Origin: Acidobacteriaceae bacterium
Lineage (GTDB): Bacteria > Acidobacteriota > Terriglobia > Terriglobales > Acidobacteriaceae
Direction: 5' to 3'
DNA length: 6,039 nt
Assembly: GCA_030044455.1 (NCBI GenBank)
Contig: JASHVU010000358.1
Location: forward strand, 1 to 6,039
Below, piece by piece: positions 1 through 5,982 of the stretch (position 1 is its first letter; every line of letters begins with the position of its first letter). Both the position numbers and the translations under genes were made by a program. The notes under the pieces are model-generated. The model had not been told where the DNA came from. It worked only from the letters and a program-made list of their open reading frames with translations, and ran no database searches.

Positions 1-24
1 GAACGCTTCCCGAGGGACGGCGAA

Positions 25-771
25 TCAGAACAGACATCGGATACTCTCCAGGCGCTTCTCGGGCGCTGCCACCGCGGTCACGCGCAACCCGAAGTTGCCG
101 TTCACCAGAACCACCTCGCCACGGGCCACAATCTTGTCGCCCACGATCAAGTCCACCGGATCGGCCACCTGGCGGTCGAGCTGGACGACGTCTCCCGGCC
201 CGAGATCAAGGATCTTGCCCAGCGGCATCTCCCGCGATCCGAAACGGAGTGAGGCCTGGAGCTCGACATCGAGCAAGAGTTCGAGACCAGGGCTCAACTG
301 CGGAGCGGGCGCGCTGGCCGCGGATGCAGCCGGTTTGGGGGTCGAAACCGCCGTCTTGGCGTTGTGCAAATCCTCGCGTACGATCAGTGGCCAAGCTCGG
401 TCACCTGATCTCAGTTCAAAGGCGCGGGTTACATTGCTCTCGTCCAGGACCTCTTCAAAGCCTTCTACCCTGCATCGGGTTCCACTCTTGGCCAGCAACT
501 CCCCGGCAGCGGCGCTACAGGTCTCTTTCAGAATCTCGGCCCATCCCGCCTTCTGATCCACTCCCTCACCCAGCAGCGGAACCTCAAGAATCGCGCCGTC
601 GAGCAGGATCGAGAACTGTCCCTCGAGGTCGCCGACGACGGTTGCCCGAAAGCCGAACGAGCCTGAAGTGAAAGGTTTGGGCAGCGATTCGGCCAGTTGC
701 GGCTCGCCAGCCAGGGCCTGGGCAAAGAGATCGGCGGCAACCTGGGCCCAGTAATCGAGAAAGGTATTCAT
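25..771 (-). CDS. fliN: FliN-type motor switch protein with an N-terminal CheC/FliY-like domain
   Basis: The C-terminal domain (about 163-235) is a clear SpoA/FliN fold: LLLDVELQASLRFGSREMP, then KILDLGPGDVVQLDR (186-200), DPVDLIVGDKIVARGEVV and NFGLRVTAV. This part forms the base of the C-ring with FliM. At 248 residues the protein is nearly twice a classical FliN of about 110-140. The extra N-terminus (1-137) looks like a CheC/CheX/FliY-type domain, with a Pro/Ala linker at 138-162. The CheC-family active motif is D/S-x3-E-x2-N; the matching stretch here reads E79-x3-E83-x2-S86-x3-G90, so the key Asn is Ser. FliY is the alternative name, but phosphatase activity is doubtful. The domain assignment for residues 1-137 is by eye and less certain than the FliN part. 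The start is supported by a good ribosome binding site and the ATGA overlap with fliM. Confidence 0.9.
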   Translation of the reverse strand: MNTFLDYWAQVAADLFAQALAGEPQLAESLPKPFTSGSFGFRATVVGDLEGQFSILLDGAILEVPLLGEGVDQKAGWAEILKETCSAAAGELLAKSGTRCRVEGFEEVLDESNVTRAFELRSGDRAWPLIVREDLHNAKTAVSTPKPAASAASAPAPQLSPGLELLLDVELQASLRFGSREMPLGKILDLGPGDVVQLDRQVADPVDLIVGDKIVARGEVVLVNGNFGLRVTAVAAPEKRLESIRCLF

Positions 772-1754
772 GATGTCAGCTCCTTTGCCGCGCCGGGAGC
801 CGCGTCCGTCACCGGCAACTCGATGCGTGCGGCACGATGCGGACCCTGCCGTACGGCGCTGGCCAGCGCGAGTGTCTCACCGCCCACACGCCAGAGCGGC
901 GAAACATTCCCGGCCAGGTTCAACCTGAGAACACTCCCCGGGCGAAGGTTCTCAATCTCGCTCGCCCGCAGTGAAACGGTAGGCAGCTGCAGCGAGCAGC
1001 CAAAGTGAATGCCGCGGGCCGCGGATTCGATCCGGGCGCTGGTCTCCGCCGCATGGCGGCGGCTGCGTCCCCAGTCGGTTGTAAGCCGGCGCAGAATCGT
1101 GTTGGCCACGACCGCGGGAAAGGCCAGGTTGAGCAGACCCGAGCAGTGCGGCATGCGAATCTCGAAGCTCAGGCACAGCGTCTTCTCGGTGACCGCCATG
1201 ATGCGAGCGACCTGGGTCTGCATCTGGCGCCGCTCAAAGCTGAAGCTGAGGCCCACCGGCTGCCAGGCCAGAGTCAATTCGCGGCAGATGATCTCCACCA
1301 CGCTGCCCAGGATCGATTCCTCGATGTCGGTGAGCTCGCGCAACGGTCCATCTTTGCCTTCGCCGCCCAGCAGCAGATCGATGATCGGAGGAGCAATCGC
1401 CAAATCGAGCTGTAGTACCGAGAGCGCGCCCAGCGGGTCGAGGCGCACCGAGGCGACGTAGCTGATTTCGGGGATTCTCAGCAGGAACTCGTTGAACGGA
1501 ATCTGCTCTGCGGATACCAGGTTGACCTGGAATCGGGTCCTGAGCCACGCCGCCAGATTGTGGGTCAGGTTGCGCGCGAACAAGTCGTTCAACATGCTGA
1601 TCGCGCGCAGCTGTTCATTCGAGATCTGGCCGGCCGAGGAGAAGTTATAGGGCACCACGCGCGCCTTGATCTCCGACCGCGCCTCCTCCGGAACGGTACT
1701 GCGCGCCGCCTCGAAGAGGGCATCAATCTCGTCCTGTTTCAGCGCCTTTTCCAT
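768..1754 (-). CDS. fliM: FliM, flagellar motor switch (C-ring) protein
   Basis: FliM is the middle subunit of the C-ring. It binds phosphorylated CheY through its N-terminus, touches FliG through its middle domain and FliN through its C-terminus, and so sets rotation direction. The product is 328 residues, normal for the family. The CheY-binding peptide LKQDEIDALF is at residues 5-14 and looks intact. The CheC-like middle domain runs from about 33 to 235, with PYNF (35-38) and the GGEG form of the GGxG motif (130-133) linked to FliG contact. A charged linker follows, then a C-terminal SpoA-type domain (about 250-318, with LRPGSVLRLNLAG). The intact N-terminal peptide implies a chemotaxis-controlled motor. 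The stop overlaps the next gene's start (ATGA, 768-771). Confidence 0.97.
   Translation of the reverse strand: MEKALKQDEIDALFEAARSTVPEEARSEIKARVVPYNFSSAGQISNEQLRAISMLNDLFARNLTHNLAAWLRTRFQVNLVSAEQIPFNEFLLRIPEISYVASVRLDPLGALSVLQLDLAIAPPIIDLLLGGEGKDGPLRELTDIEESILGSVVEIICRELTLAWQPVGLSFSFERRQMQTQVARIMAVTEKTLCLSFEIRMPHCSGLLNLAFPAVVANTILRRLTTDWGRSRRHAAETSARIESAARGIHFGCSLQLPTVSLRASEIENLRPGSVLRLNLAGNVSPLWRVGGETLALASAVRQGPHRAARIELPVTDAAPGAAKELTS
769..786 (-). promoter_or_regulatory. Ribosome binding site of the FliN-like gene, inside the end of fliM
   Basis: AAAGGAG (786-780) lies eight bases before the ATG at 771-769, within the last codons of fliM. With the 4-base ATGA overlap this points to tight translational coupling of the two C-ring proteins. 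Confidence 0.75.
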
Positions 1755-1769
1755 GGCATTGTTCTCCTC
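1752..1769 (-). promoter_or_regulatory. Ribosome binding site of fliM with an out-of-frame decoy ATG
   Basis: GAGGAG (1769-1764) lies nine bases before the fliM ATG at 1754-1752. Another ATG at 1759-1757 falls between them, four bases from the GAGGAG and in a different frame. It would encode only six residues (MPWKRR) before a TGA at 1741-1739, inside fliM. The true start is set by the protein: the CheY-binding motif begins at the fifth residue after the ATG at 1754, and there is no in-frame start upstream in the gap. Confidence 0.7.
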
Positions 1770-1775
1770 ACGGGT

Positions 1776-2630
1776 TTACCCCCGCCGGGCCCGCGCCGCT
1801 CGAGGCTGGGCATGCTCGAAGGCGCCGCGCGTGGCCAAATCGCGCAGCGCGGCACGCAGATGAACCACGGCCGAGGCATGCACCTGGGAGACACGCGACT
1901 CGACCACGCCCAGCGCCAGGCCGATCTCTCTCATGGTCATCTCTTCGAAGTAGTAGAGCGTCATCACCAGCCGCTCCCGGTCGGGGAGATTGGCGATGGC
2001 ATCGCCCAAACGCTCTTCCATCTCGCCCCTCAGGCAGCGAAAGAGCGGATCTTCTTCGGGGCGGCCCGGAACGTAGGCCAGCTCCTCCTCACCCGAGTCT
2101 TCATTTCGCTCCATGTGCAGGGTGCCGATCTCAAGCCCTTTGAGATCGCCCAGCAACTGCTGATATGCCTCCAGATCGAGGCCCATCGCAGCCGCTACCT
2201 CCTGCTCGCCCGGGGCGTGGCCCAGACGAGCCGTCAGAACCCGGATCGCCTCCTCGACCGCCCGGCCTTTGCGCCTGAGCTCGCGCGGACTCCAGTCCAG
2301 GGTCCGCAGACTGTCAAGAATCGCACCCCGGATGCGAAACTGGGCGTAGCTGCGGAACTGCACCTTCTTGGCCGGATCGAATTTGGCAAAGGCGTCCAGC
2401 AATCCCACCACGCCAGCCGAGACCAAGTCTTCAATCTCCACGTGCTGGGGCAGACGCTCGTGAATCCTGCGGGCGAGAAAGCGAACCATGGGCAAGTGCT
2501 CGAGAAGCACCTGCTCCTGATCGCCGGTCAGCATACCGCCCTCTGCAATCGCGGGCGGATAAGCCGTCATTCTGGCCGGACGCCCTCGAACCTTTGCACT
2601 ACCCTGACCAACCGCCGCTTCGATTCCCAT
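1776..2630 (-). CDS. fliA: FliA, flagellar sigma-28 family RNA polymerase sigma factor
   Basis: This is a sigma factor of the FliA/WhiG group, expected to direct transcription of late flagellar and chemotaxis genes. The product is 284 residues. Sigma region 2 covers about 39-112, with ARRIHERLP, IEDLVSAGVVGL and the FliA hallmark FRIRGAILDSLRTLDWSPRE (98-117). Region 3 covers about 118-190. Region 4 (about 205-265) has LPDRERLVMTLYYFEEMT followed by a helix-turn-helix (MREIGLALGVVESRVSQVH, 233-251). A basic tail follows. The start is uncertain: ATG at 2630 has AGGA only three bases away and a GAGGA twelve away. ATG at 2534 (residue 33) has AGAGG at five bases and would give 252 residues, nearer the usual FliA length. 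It sits between flhA and fliM, 21 bases from the latter. An anti-sigma factor gene (flgM) is not in the window. Confidence 0.95.
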   Translation of the reverse strand: MGIEAAVGQGSAKVRGRPARMTAYPPAIAEGGMLTGDQEQVLLEHLPMVRFLARRIHERLPQHVEIEDLVSAGVVGLLDAFAKFDPAKKVQFRSYAQFRIRGAILDSLRTLDWSPRELRRKGRAVEEAIRVLTARLGHAPGEQEVAAAMGLDLEAYQQLLGDLKGLEIGTLHMERNEDSGEEELAYVPGRPEEDPLFRCLRGEMEERLGDAIANLPDRERLVMTLYYFEEMTMREIGLALGVVESRVSQVHASAVVHLRAALRDLATRGAFEHAQPRAARARRG

Positions 2631-2647
2631 CTTTCCTGCCGTTCCTC

Positions 2648-2676
2648 AAAAATCCTGGAGATACTGAACGCTCCGG
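2648..2676 (-). terminator. Weak terminator-like or attenuator-like hairpin between flhA and fliA
   Basis: In the 71-base flhA-fliA gap the message can pair CCGGAG (2676-2671) with CTCC-A-GG (2660-2654). This gives six base pairs with one bulged A and a 10-base loop, followed by A and then TTTTT (2652-2648). The layout resembles a weak intrinsic terminator. The stem is short and the loop large, so full termination is unlikely; partial readthrough into fliA is more plausible. Just upstream, GGGG (2691-2688) could instead pair with CCCC (2678-2675), which would compete with this stem. No clear promoter is visible in the gap. Confidence 0.3.
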
Positions 2677-2701
2677 GGAAGGGATCACCCCTCGCAAGAG
2701 C

Positions 2702-4813
2702 TCACCGCACTGTTCCCACCGGCCTGAGCCGCACCTCCGGCGGTATCTCCCCAGGGGCAACCACCGCCAGTCTCGGAACCACCGGCTCCATCCATCGCCG
2801 CACGTGATAGCGCGCCGGACTCGAAACCAGGAGCACGGGAAGGGCCGCACCGGGATTGGAGCCGATAAGCTGCCTCACAGAATCGGCGAGACGGCGCACC
2901 ACCGGCGTGCCCGCTCCTGTCTGGGCCGGCAAGCGGGTCCCCGCGTCGGGAGAAAGGCTGGAGAGAATCTCCTCTTCGATCCCGTGTTCGAGCAGGAGCA
3001 CCGGCAGCTGGCCCTGGTCGTCGACCAGCGGCCGGATCAGCCTCCGGCCCAGCGCCTGCCGCGCCGCCTCGACCAGCGCTACGATGTTCTTGTTGGCCGG
3101 AGCGGTTTCGAGCAGAGCCTCAAGAATGGAACCCAGGTCGCGAATCGAGACCCGCTCCCGCAAAAGCTGTTCGAGAACCCGGCTCACCTCGCCGAGAGAA
3201 AGCAGCTTCGGCACCAGTTCCTCCAGCAGTTTGGGATGGCTGTCGTTCAACGCATCCATCAAACGCTTAATCTCGGCCCGGCCGATCAGCTCCCAGGCAT
3301 GGCTGCGAATCAGCTCGCCCAGATGGGTGGTAATCACCGTTACCGCATCCACCACCGAGTAGCCCGCGGCGATGGCCTGGTCCTCGAGAGCTGGCGCTAT
3401 CCAGATCGCCGGAACCCCGAAGGCCGGCTCGCGCGTTTCTTTTCCGGTAAGCGGCCGGCGGCCGGGTTCGCCCGATACTGCCAGCAGCTGCGATCCCTCC
3501 GTCTGCCAGCGGCCGATCTCAATGCCGCGCAGCGAGAAGACATACTCGCGCGGCTTCAGCCGCAAATTGTCAGAGATATGCACCGGCGGAACCAGAAATC
3601 CCAGCTCGGCTGAAAGCTGCCGTCTAAGGGTGCGTACGCGGCCCAGCAGCTGGCCGCCCTGTTTGTCGTCGACCAGCGGAATCAGCTGAAATCCGATCTC
3701 GAGAGTCAGTTCTTCCAGCCGCAAGAGGCCGGCCATCTCCTCGCCGTTGGCCGAGCGGGCCTCGCCGGCCTTTTTTCTCTCCGCCGGCGAGGCCTCTTGT
3801 CCGGCTGCCTGCGGCGGATGTGCCGCAACCCGTTTCGCCGTCCAGAACAAGGTTCCGGCGACGGTCAGGAATGCCAGCTTGGGAATGCCCGGAATCAGGC
3901 ACATTCCCAGCGAAACCAGGCTGGCAAGATAGAGCGTTGCCGGCCGTGCAAAGAGCTGCTGCCGGATCTCTGCACCCAGCACGCCGGCTGAGTTGGCGCG
4001 GGTGAGCGTGATGCCCCCGGCCACTGAGACCAGCAGCGACGGGATGAGCGTCACCAGCCCGTCGCCGACCGTCAGCACGGTATAGGTACGCGCCGCCTCG
4101 CCCAGTTCGATCCCCTGCTGCAGGGTGCCGATCAGCAGGCCGGCAATGATGTTGATGGCCGTAATCAGAATCGTGGCCAGCGAGTCGCGTTGATTGAAGC
4201 GCGCCGCACCGTCCATCGCGCCGTAGAACTCGGCCTCCCGTGCGATCGCCTGACGCCTGCGCCTGGCCTCGGCTTCGTCGATCAGGCCGGCGTTCATGTC
4301 GGCATCGATGGCCATTTGTTTGCCGGGCAGGGCGTCGAGGGTAAAGCGCGCCGTCACTTCCGCGGTGCGCACGGCTCCATGGGAAACGACTAAGAACTGA
4401 ATCGCGACCAGGGCCAGAAACAGCACAAAGCCCACCACGTAGTTGCCGCCTACCACGAATTGGCCGAAGGCCTCGATCATGTGCCCCGCGGCCGATGTTC
4501 CTTCCTGCCCGTGCAACAGGATGCGGCGGCTGGAGGCGATGTTGAGCGAGAGGCGGAAGAGCGTCAACAAGAGCAGCAGCGTGGGAAACACCGAGAGCTC
4601 CACGGCGCGGCGAATCTGGATCGAGGAAAGAAAGACGATGATGGACGCGGCCATCGAGAGCGCCAGCAGCAGGTCGAGCACCGGCGCCGGCAACGGGACC
4701 ATCATCACGAAAATCACGCTGATCGACGCCAGCGGCAACAGGTGCTCGCGCACCCGCTCGAGAATCGACGACCTCCGTGCCAGCGTTCCGGCAGCGAGTG
4801 CGGTGCTGCTCAT
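2702..4813 (-). CDS. flhA: FlhA, flagellar type III export gate protein (FHIPEP family)
   Basis: FlhA forms the ring-shaped export gate. Its membrane half couples proton motive force to export, and its cytoplasmic half docks chaperone-substrate complexes. The protein is 703 residues from ATG, normal for the family. Around eight hydrophobic segments occupy residues 26-330. Between the fourth and fifth lies the FHIPEP signature (156-178, with the core LDALPGKQMAIDADMNAG), followed by FYGAMDGA (196-203) with the conserved aspartate D201. A charged, Ala-rich linker spans about 330-362. The cytoplasmic domain (363-703) includes the THLGELIRSHAWELIGR block (496-512). The usual KFVxGDA after the signature reads RFNQRDS here (205-211). 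The linker carries an inverted repeat and a slippery heptamer, listed separately. Seventy-one bases separate its stop from fliA; flhF and flhG, often next, are absent. Confidence 0.98.
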   Translation of the reverse strand: MSSTALAAGTLARRSSILERVREHLLPLASISVIFVMMVPLPAPVLDLLLALSMAASIIVFLSSIQIRRAVELSVFPTLLLLLTLFRLSLNIASSRRILLHGQEGTSAAGHMIEAFGQFVVGGNYVVGFVLFLALVAIQFLVVSHGAVRTAEVTARFTLDALPGKQMAIDADMNAGLIDEAEARRRRQAIAREAEFYGAMDGAARFNQRDSLATILITAINIIAGLLIGTLQQGIELGEAARTYTVLTVGDGLVTLIPSLLVSVAGGITLTRANSAGVLGAEIRQQLFARPATLYLASLVSLGMCLIPGIPKLAFLTVAGTLFWTAKRVAAHPPQAAGQEASPAERKKAGEARSANGEEMAGLLRLEELTLEIGFQLIPLVDDKQGGQLLGRVRTLRRQLSAELGFLVPPVHISDNLRLKPREYVFSLRGIEIGRWQTEGSQLLAVSGEPGRRPLTGKETREPAFGVPAIWIAPALEDQAIAAGYSVVDAVTVITTHLGELIRSHAWELIGRAEIKRLMDALNDSHPKLLEELVPKLLSLGEVSRVLEQLLRERVSIRDLGSILEALLETAPANKNIVALVEAARQALGRRLIRPLVDDQGQLPVLLLEHGIEEEILSSLSPDAGTRLPAQTGAGTPVVRRLADSVRQLIGSNPGAALPVLLVSSPARYHVRRWMEPVVPRLAVVAPGEIPPEVRLRPVGTVR
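3758..3794. repeat. Perfect 12-bp inverted repeat with A-rich loop inside flhA
   Basis: GGCCTCGCCGGC (3758-3769) and GCCGGCGAGGCC (3783-3794) are exact reverse complements separated by 13 bases. On the flhA message the loop reads GGAGAGAAAAAAG. The element encodes the linker between the membrane and cytoplasmic halves of FlhA (about residues 341-353), a region where protein sequence is poorly constrained. The stem is entirely G/C apart from one A/T pair, so the RNA hairpin should be stable. In GC-rich, Ala/Gly/Glu-coding DNA such repeats can arise by chance, so function is not shown. Confidence 0.8.
3770..3776 (-). other. In-phase A AAA AAG slippery heptamer (candidate -1 frameshift site)
   Basis: The flhA message reads AGA AAA AAG at codons 346-348, so the heptamer A AAA AAG falls in the exact phase required for -1 slippage. 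The same heptamer drives programmed frameshifting in E. coli dnaX. A purine-rich GGAG lies just upstream (3782-3779), and GC-rich sequence able to fold follows. A -1 shift would append 48 residues after K348 and stop at 3626-3624, giving a membrane-only FlhA of about 396 residues. Differences from dnaX: the GGAG is closer to the heptamer, and the heptamer lies inside the loop of a hairpin rather than before one. The heptamer and its phase are certain; its use is not. Confidence 0.35.
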
Positions 4814-4826
4814 CAAGCGCCTCCTT
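4811..4826 (-). promoter_or_regulatory. Ribosome binding site fixing the flhA start; flhB/flhA stop-start overlap
   Basis: The message strand has AAGGAGG at 4826-4820, six bases before the ATG at 4813-4811. The flhB stop TGA (4815-4813) shares its last base with this ATG, giving TGATG. An in-frame TTG at 4816 lies immediately before the ATG and would add only one residue, so the ATG is preferred. The overlap implies termination-reinitiation coupling, which would keep the two export gate subunits in step. Confidence 0.85.
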
Positions 4827-5967
4827 GAGTCGGCGAAGCCCCAGTCGCGGCTCGGCCTTGAATTACCTGGCCCTGGGCGGCCTCGGCGGCAGCAGCGTTG
4901 CGTCTGCGTTCGCGCAACTCTTCTTCCACGCGCTGGCGGTAAAGGTAGGCAAGGATCGCCGCAACCGCGGCATAAAGCTCTACCGGAATCGCTTGGCCCA
5001 CCTCGACAGCCCGGTAAAGCGAACGCGCCAGAGGAGGATTCTCGATAATGGGCACGCCCGCCCAGCGCGCCTCCGCTTTGATCTCCTCGGCCAGCAGGTT
5101 CCGGCCCTTGGCCAGCACCCGCGGCGCCTCCATGGTCGCGAAGTCAAAGCCCAGGGCCACGGCATAATGGGTTGGGTTGGTGAGCACTACGGCAGCGCGC
5201 CCTACATCCGCCTTCACGCGGCGGCGGCGCATCTGGCGCTGCAGCCCCTTAATGCGGGCGCGAATCTGCGGGCTGCCTTCGGTCTCCTTGTACTCGTCGC
5301 GGAGATCCTGGCGGCTCATCTTCAGGCGCGACTCGCGGCTCTGCCACTCCACCATGTAATCCACTGCCGACCAGGCGAAGAGCAGCCACGCGGCGGTCAG
5401 CAGGAGTCCGTAGACATCTCTTCCCAGCTGTTCCAGCCGCACATTTGCGAAGGGCGGTAAGGAGAGCTCCCGGCTGATCCGCTCGACGGCGAAGACAGCC
5501 AGAAAGGCCGCCGGCAGGAGCGACTTCCCCAGCCTTGCCGCAGCCCGAAGGGAAAACAGATTTTTGGCGTTTGTAACGGGGTTGATGCGATCGATCTTGA
5601 AGCCGATGGCTCCGCCATGCACCGTCACGCCGCCGGTCTGCACAATGCCTGCTAATAGCGCCGTCGCAGCCACCGCCGCCATCACTGCCGCAGGTGGCAT
5701 CAGGGTCTCAACCGTCAATCGCCGCACCGCAGCCAGAGTCGGCGCAAGCGTGGCCGGTTCCCATCTTGCCGGCGCGCCCAATAGGAGAAACTCCCCCAGC
5801 GAACTCCGCCAGGCTTCCACGATGCGGCCGCCCATGATGCCCAGCACGACCACGCCGGCCAGCATGCCTGCTGACGCCGAGAGCTCGCGGCTGTGCAGCA
5901 GGTCCCCTTCCTTGCGTGCTTTCTCGCGCCGGTGCTGGGTTGCCTGCTCTGTGCGGTCGCCGGGCAC
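4813..5967 (-). CDS. flhB: FlhB, flagellar type III export gate and substrate-specificity switch protein
   Basis: This is an inner-membrane subunit of the flagellar export gate. Its cytoplasmic domain self-cleaves to switch export from rod/hook to filament substrates. The protein is 384 residues from GTG, close to the family's usual length. The N-terminus (residues 5-29) has the typical RTEQATxxRREKARKEG block followed by SREL. Four hydrophobic segments lie near residues 33-50, 90-110, 145-162 and 184-205. The conserved linker KMSRQDLRDEYKETEG is at 216-231. The self-cleavage site NPTH is at 264-267, with cleavage expected between N264 and P265. The block PPLARSLYRAVEVGQAIP (311-328) is standard FlhB cytoplasmic domain. 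The last 28 residues or so are Ala/Gln/Gly-rich and probably disordered. The stop overlaps the flhA ATG by one base. Identity is secure; a non-flagellar type III homologue (SctU/YscU) is unlikely, given the flagellar neighbours. Confidence 0.97.
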   Translation of the reverse strand: MPGDRTEQATQHRREKARKEGDLLHSRELSASAGMLAGVVVLGIMGGRIVEAWRSSLGEFLLLGAPARWEPATLAPTLAAVRRLTVETLMPPAAVMAAVAATALLAGIVQTGGVTVHGGAIGFKIDRINPVTNAKNLFSLRAAARLGKSLLPAAFLAVFAVERISRELSLPPFANVRLEQLGRDVYGLLLTAAWLLFAWSAVDYMVEWQSRESRLKMSRQDLRDEYKETEGSPQIRARIKGLQRQMRRRRVKADVGRAAVVLTNPTHYAVALGFDFATMEAPRVLAKGRNLLAEEIKAEARWAGVPIIENPPLARSLYRAVEVGQAIPVELYAAVAAILAYLYRQRVEEELRERRRNAAAAEAAQGQVIQGRAATGASPTQGGA

Positions 5968-5982
5968 TCGTTCACCCTCCCC
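5967..5982 (-). promoter_or_regulatory. Ribosome binding site that fixes the flhB start at GTG
   Basis: The message strand reads GGGGAGGG (5982-5975), then seven bases, then GTG at 5967-5965. This is a strong Shine-Dalgarno match at ideal spacing. The upstream gene's TGA sits inside the spacer. A longer in-frame start, TTG at 6015, would add 16 basic residues, lacks a comparable site and would overlap the upstream gene by 44 bases. The GTG also gives the usual FlhB N-terminus, a short lead into the RTEQAT motif. The arrangement suggests translational coupling between the upstream gene and flhB. Confidence 0.8.

Noticed and set aside
1..24. Start of a further gene or a terminator after the FliN-like stop
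   Set aside because: The 24 remaining bases on the message strand contain no start codon with a ribosome binding site and no stem followed by a T-run.
1771..1784. Small hairpin (CGGG/CCCG) around the fliA stop codon
   Set aside because: It has only four base pairs and no T-run on the message side; expected by chance at this base composition.
2631..2760. Possible sigma-28, sigma-54 or housekeeping promoter upstream of fliA
   Set aside because: I looked for TAAA/GCCGATAA, TGGC/TTGC and TTGACA/TATAAT pairs at proper spacing and found none convincing.
1560..2807. A 415-codon open frame on the plus strand
   Set aside because: It runs antisense through fliM, fliA and the end of flhA. Its product has no recognisable domain and an Arg/His/Gln-rich make-up typical of a shadow frame in GC-rich DNA; the genes beneath it are unmistakable.
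2594..3613. A 339-codon open frame on the plus strand over flhA
   Set aside because: It is antisense to the conserved cytoplasmic domain of FlhA, Arg/Pro-rich, without motifs. Best explained as a shadow.
4777..5460. A 227-codon open frame on the plus strand over flhB
   Set aside because: It is antisense to the well-conserved FlhB and has no recognisable motif or convincing ribosome binding site.
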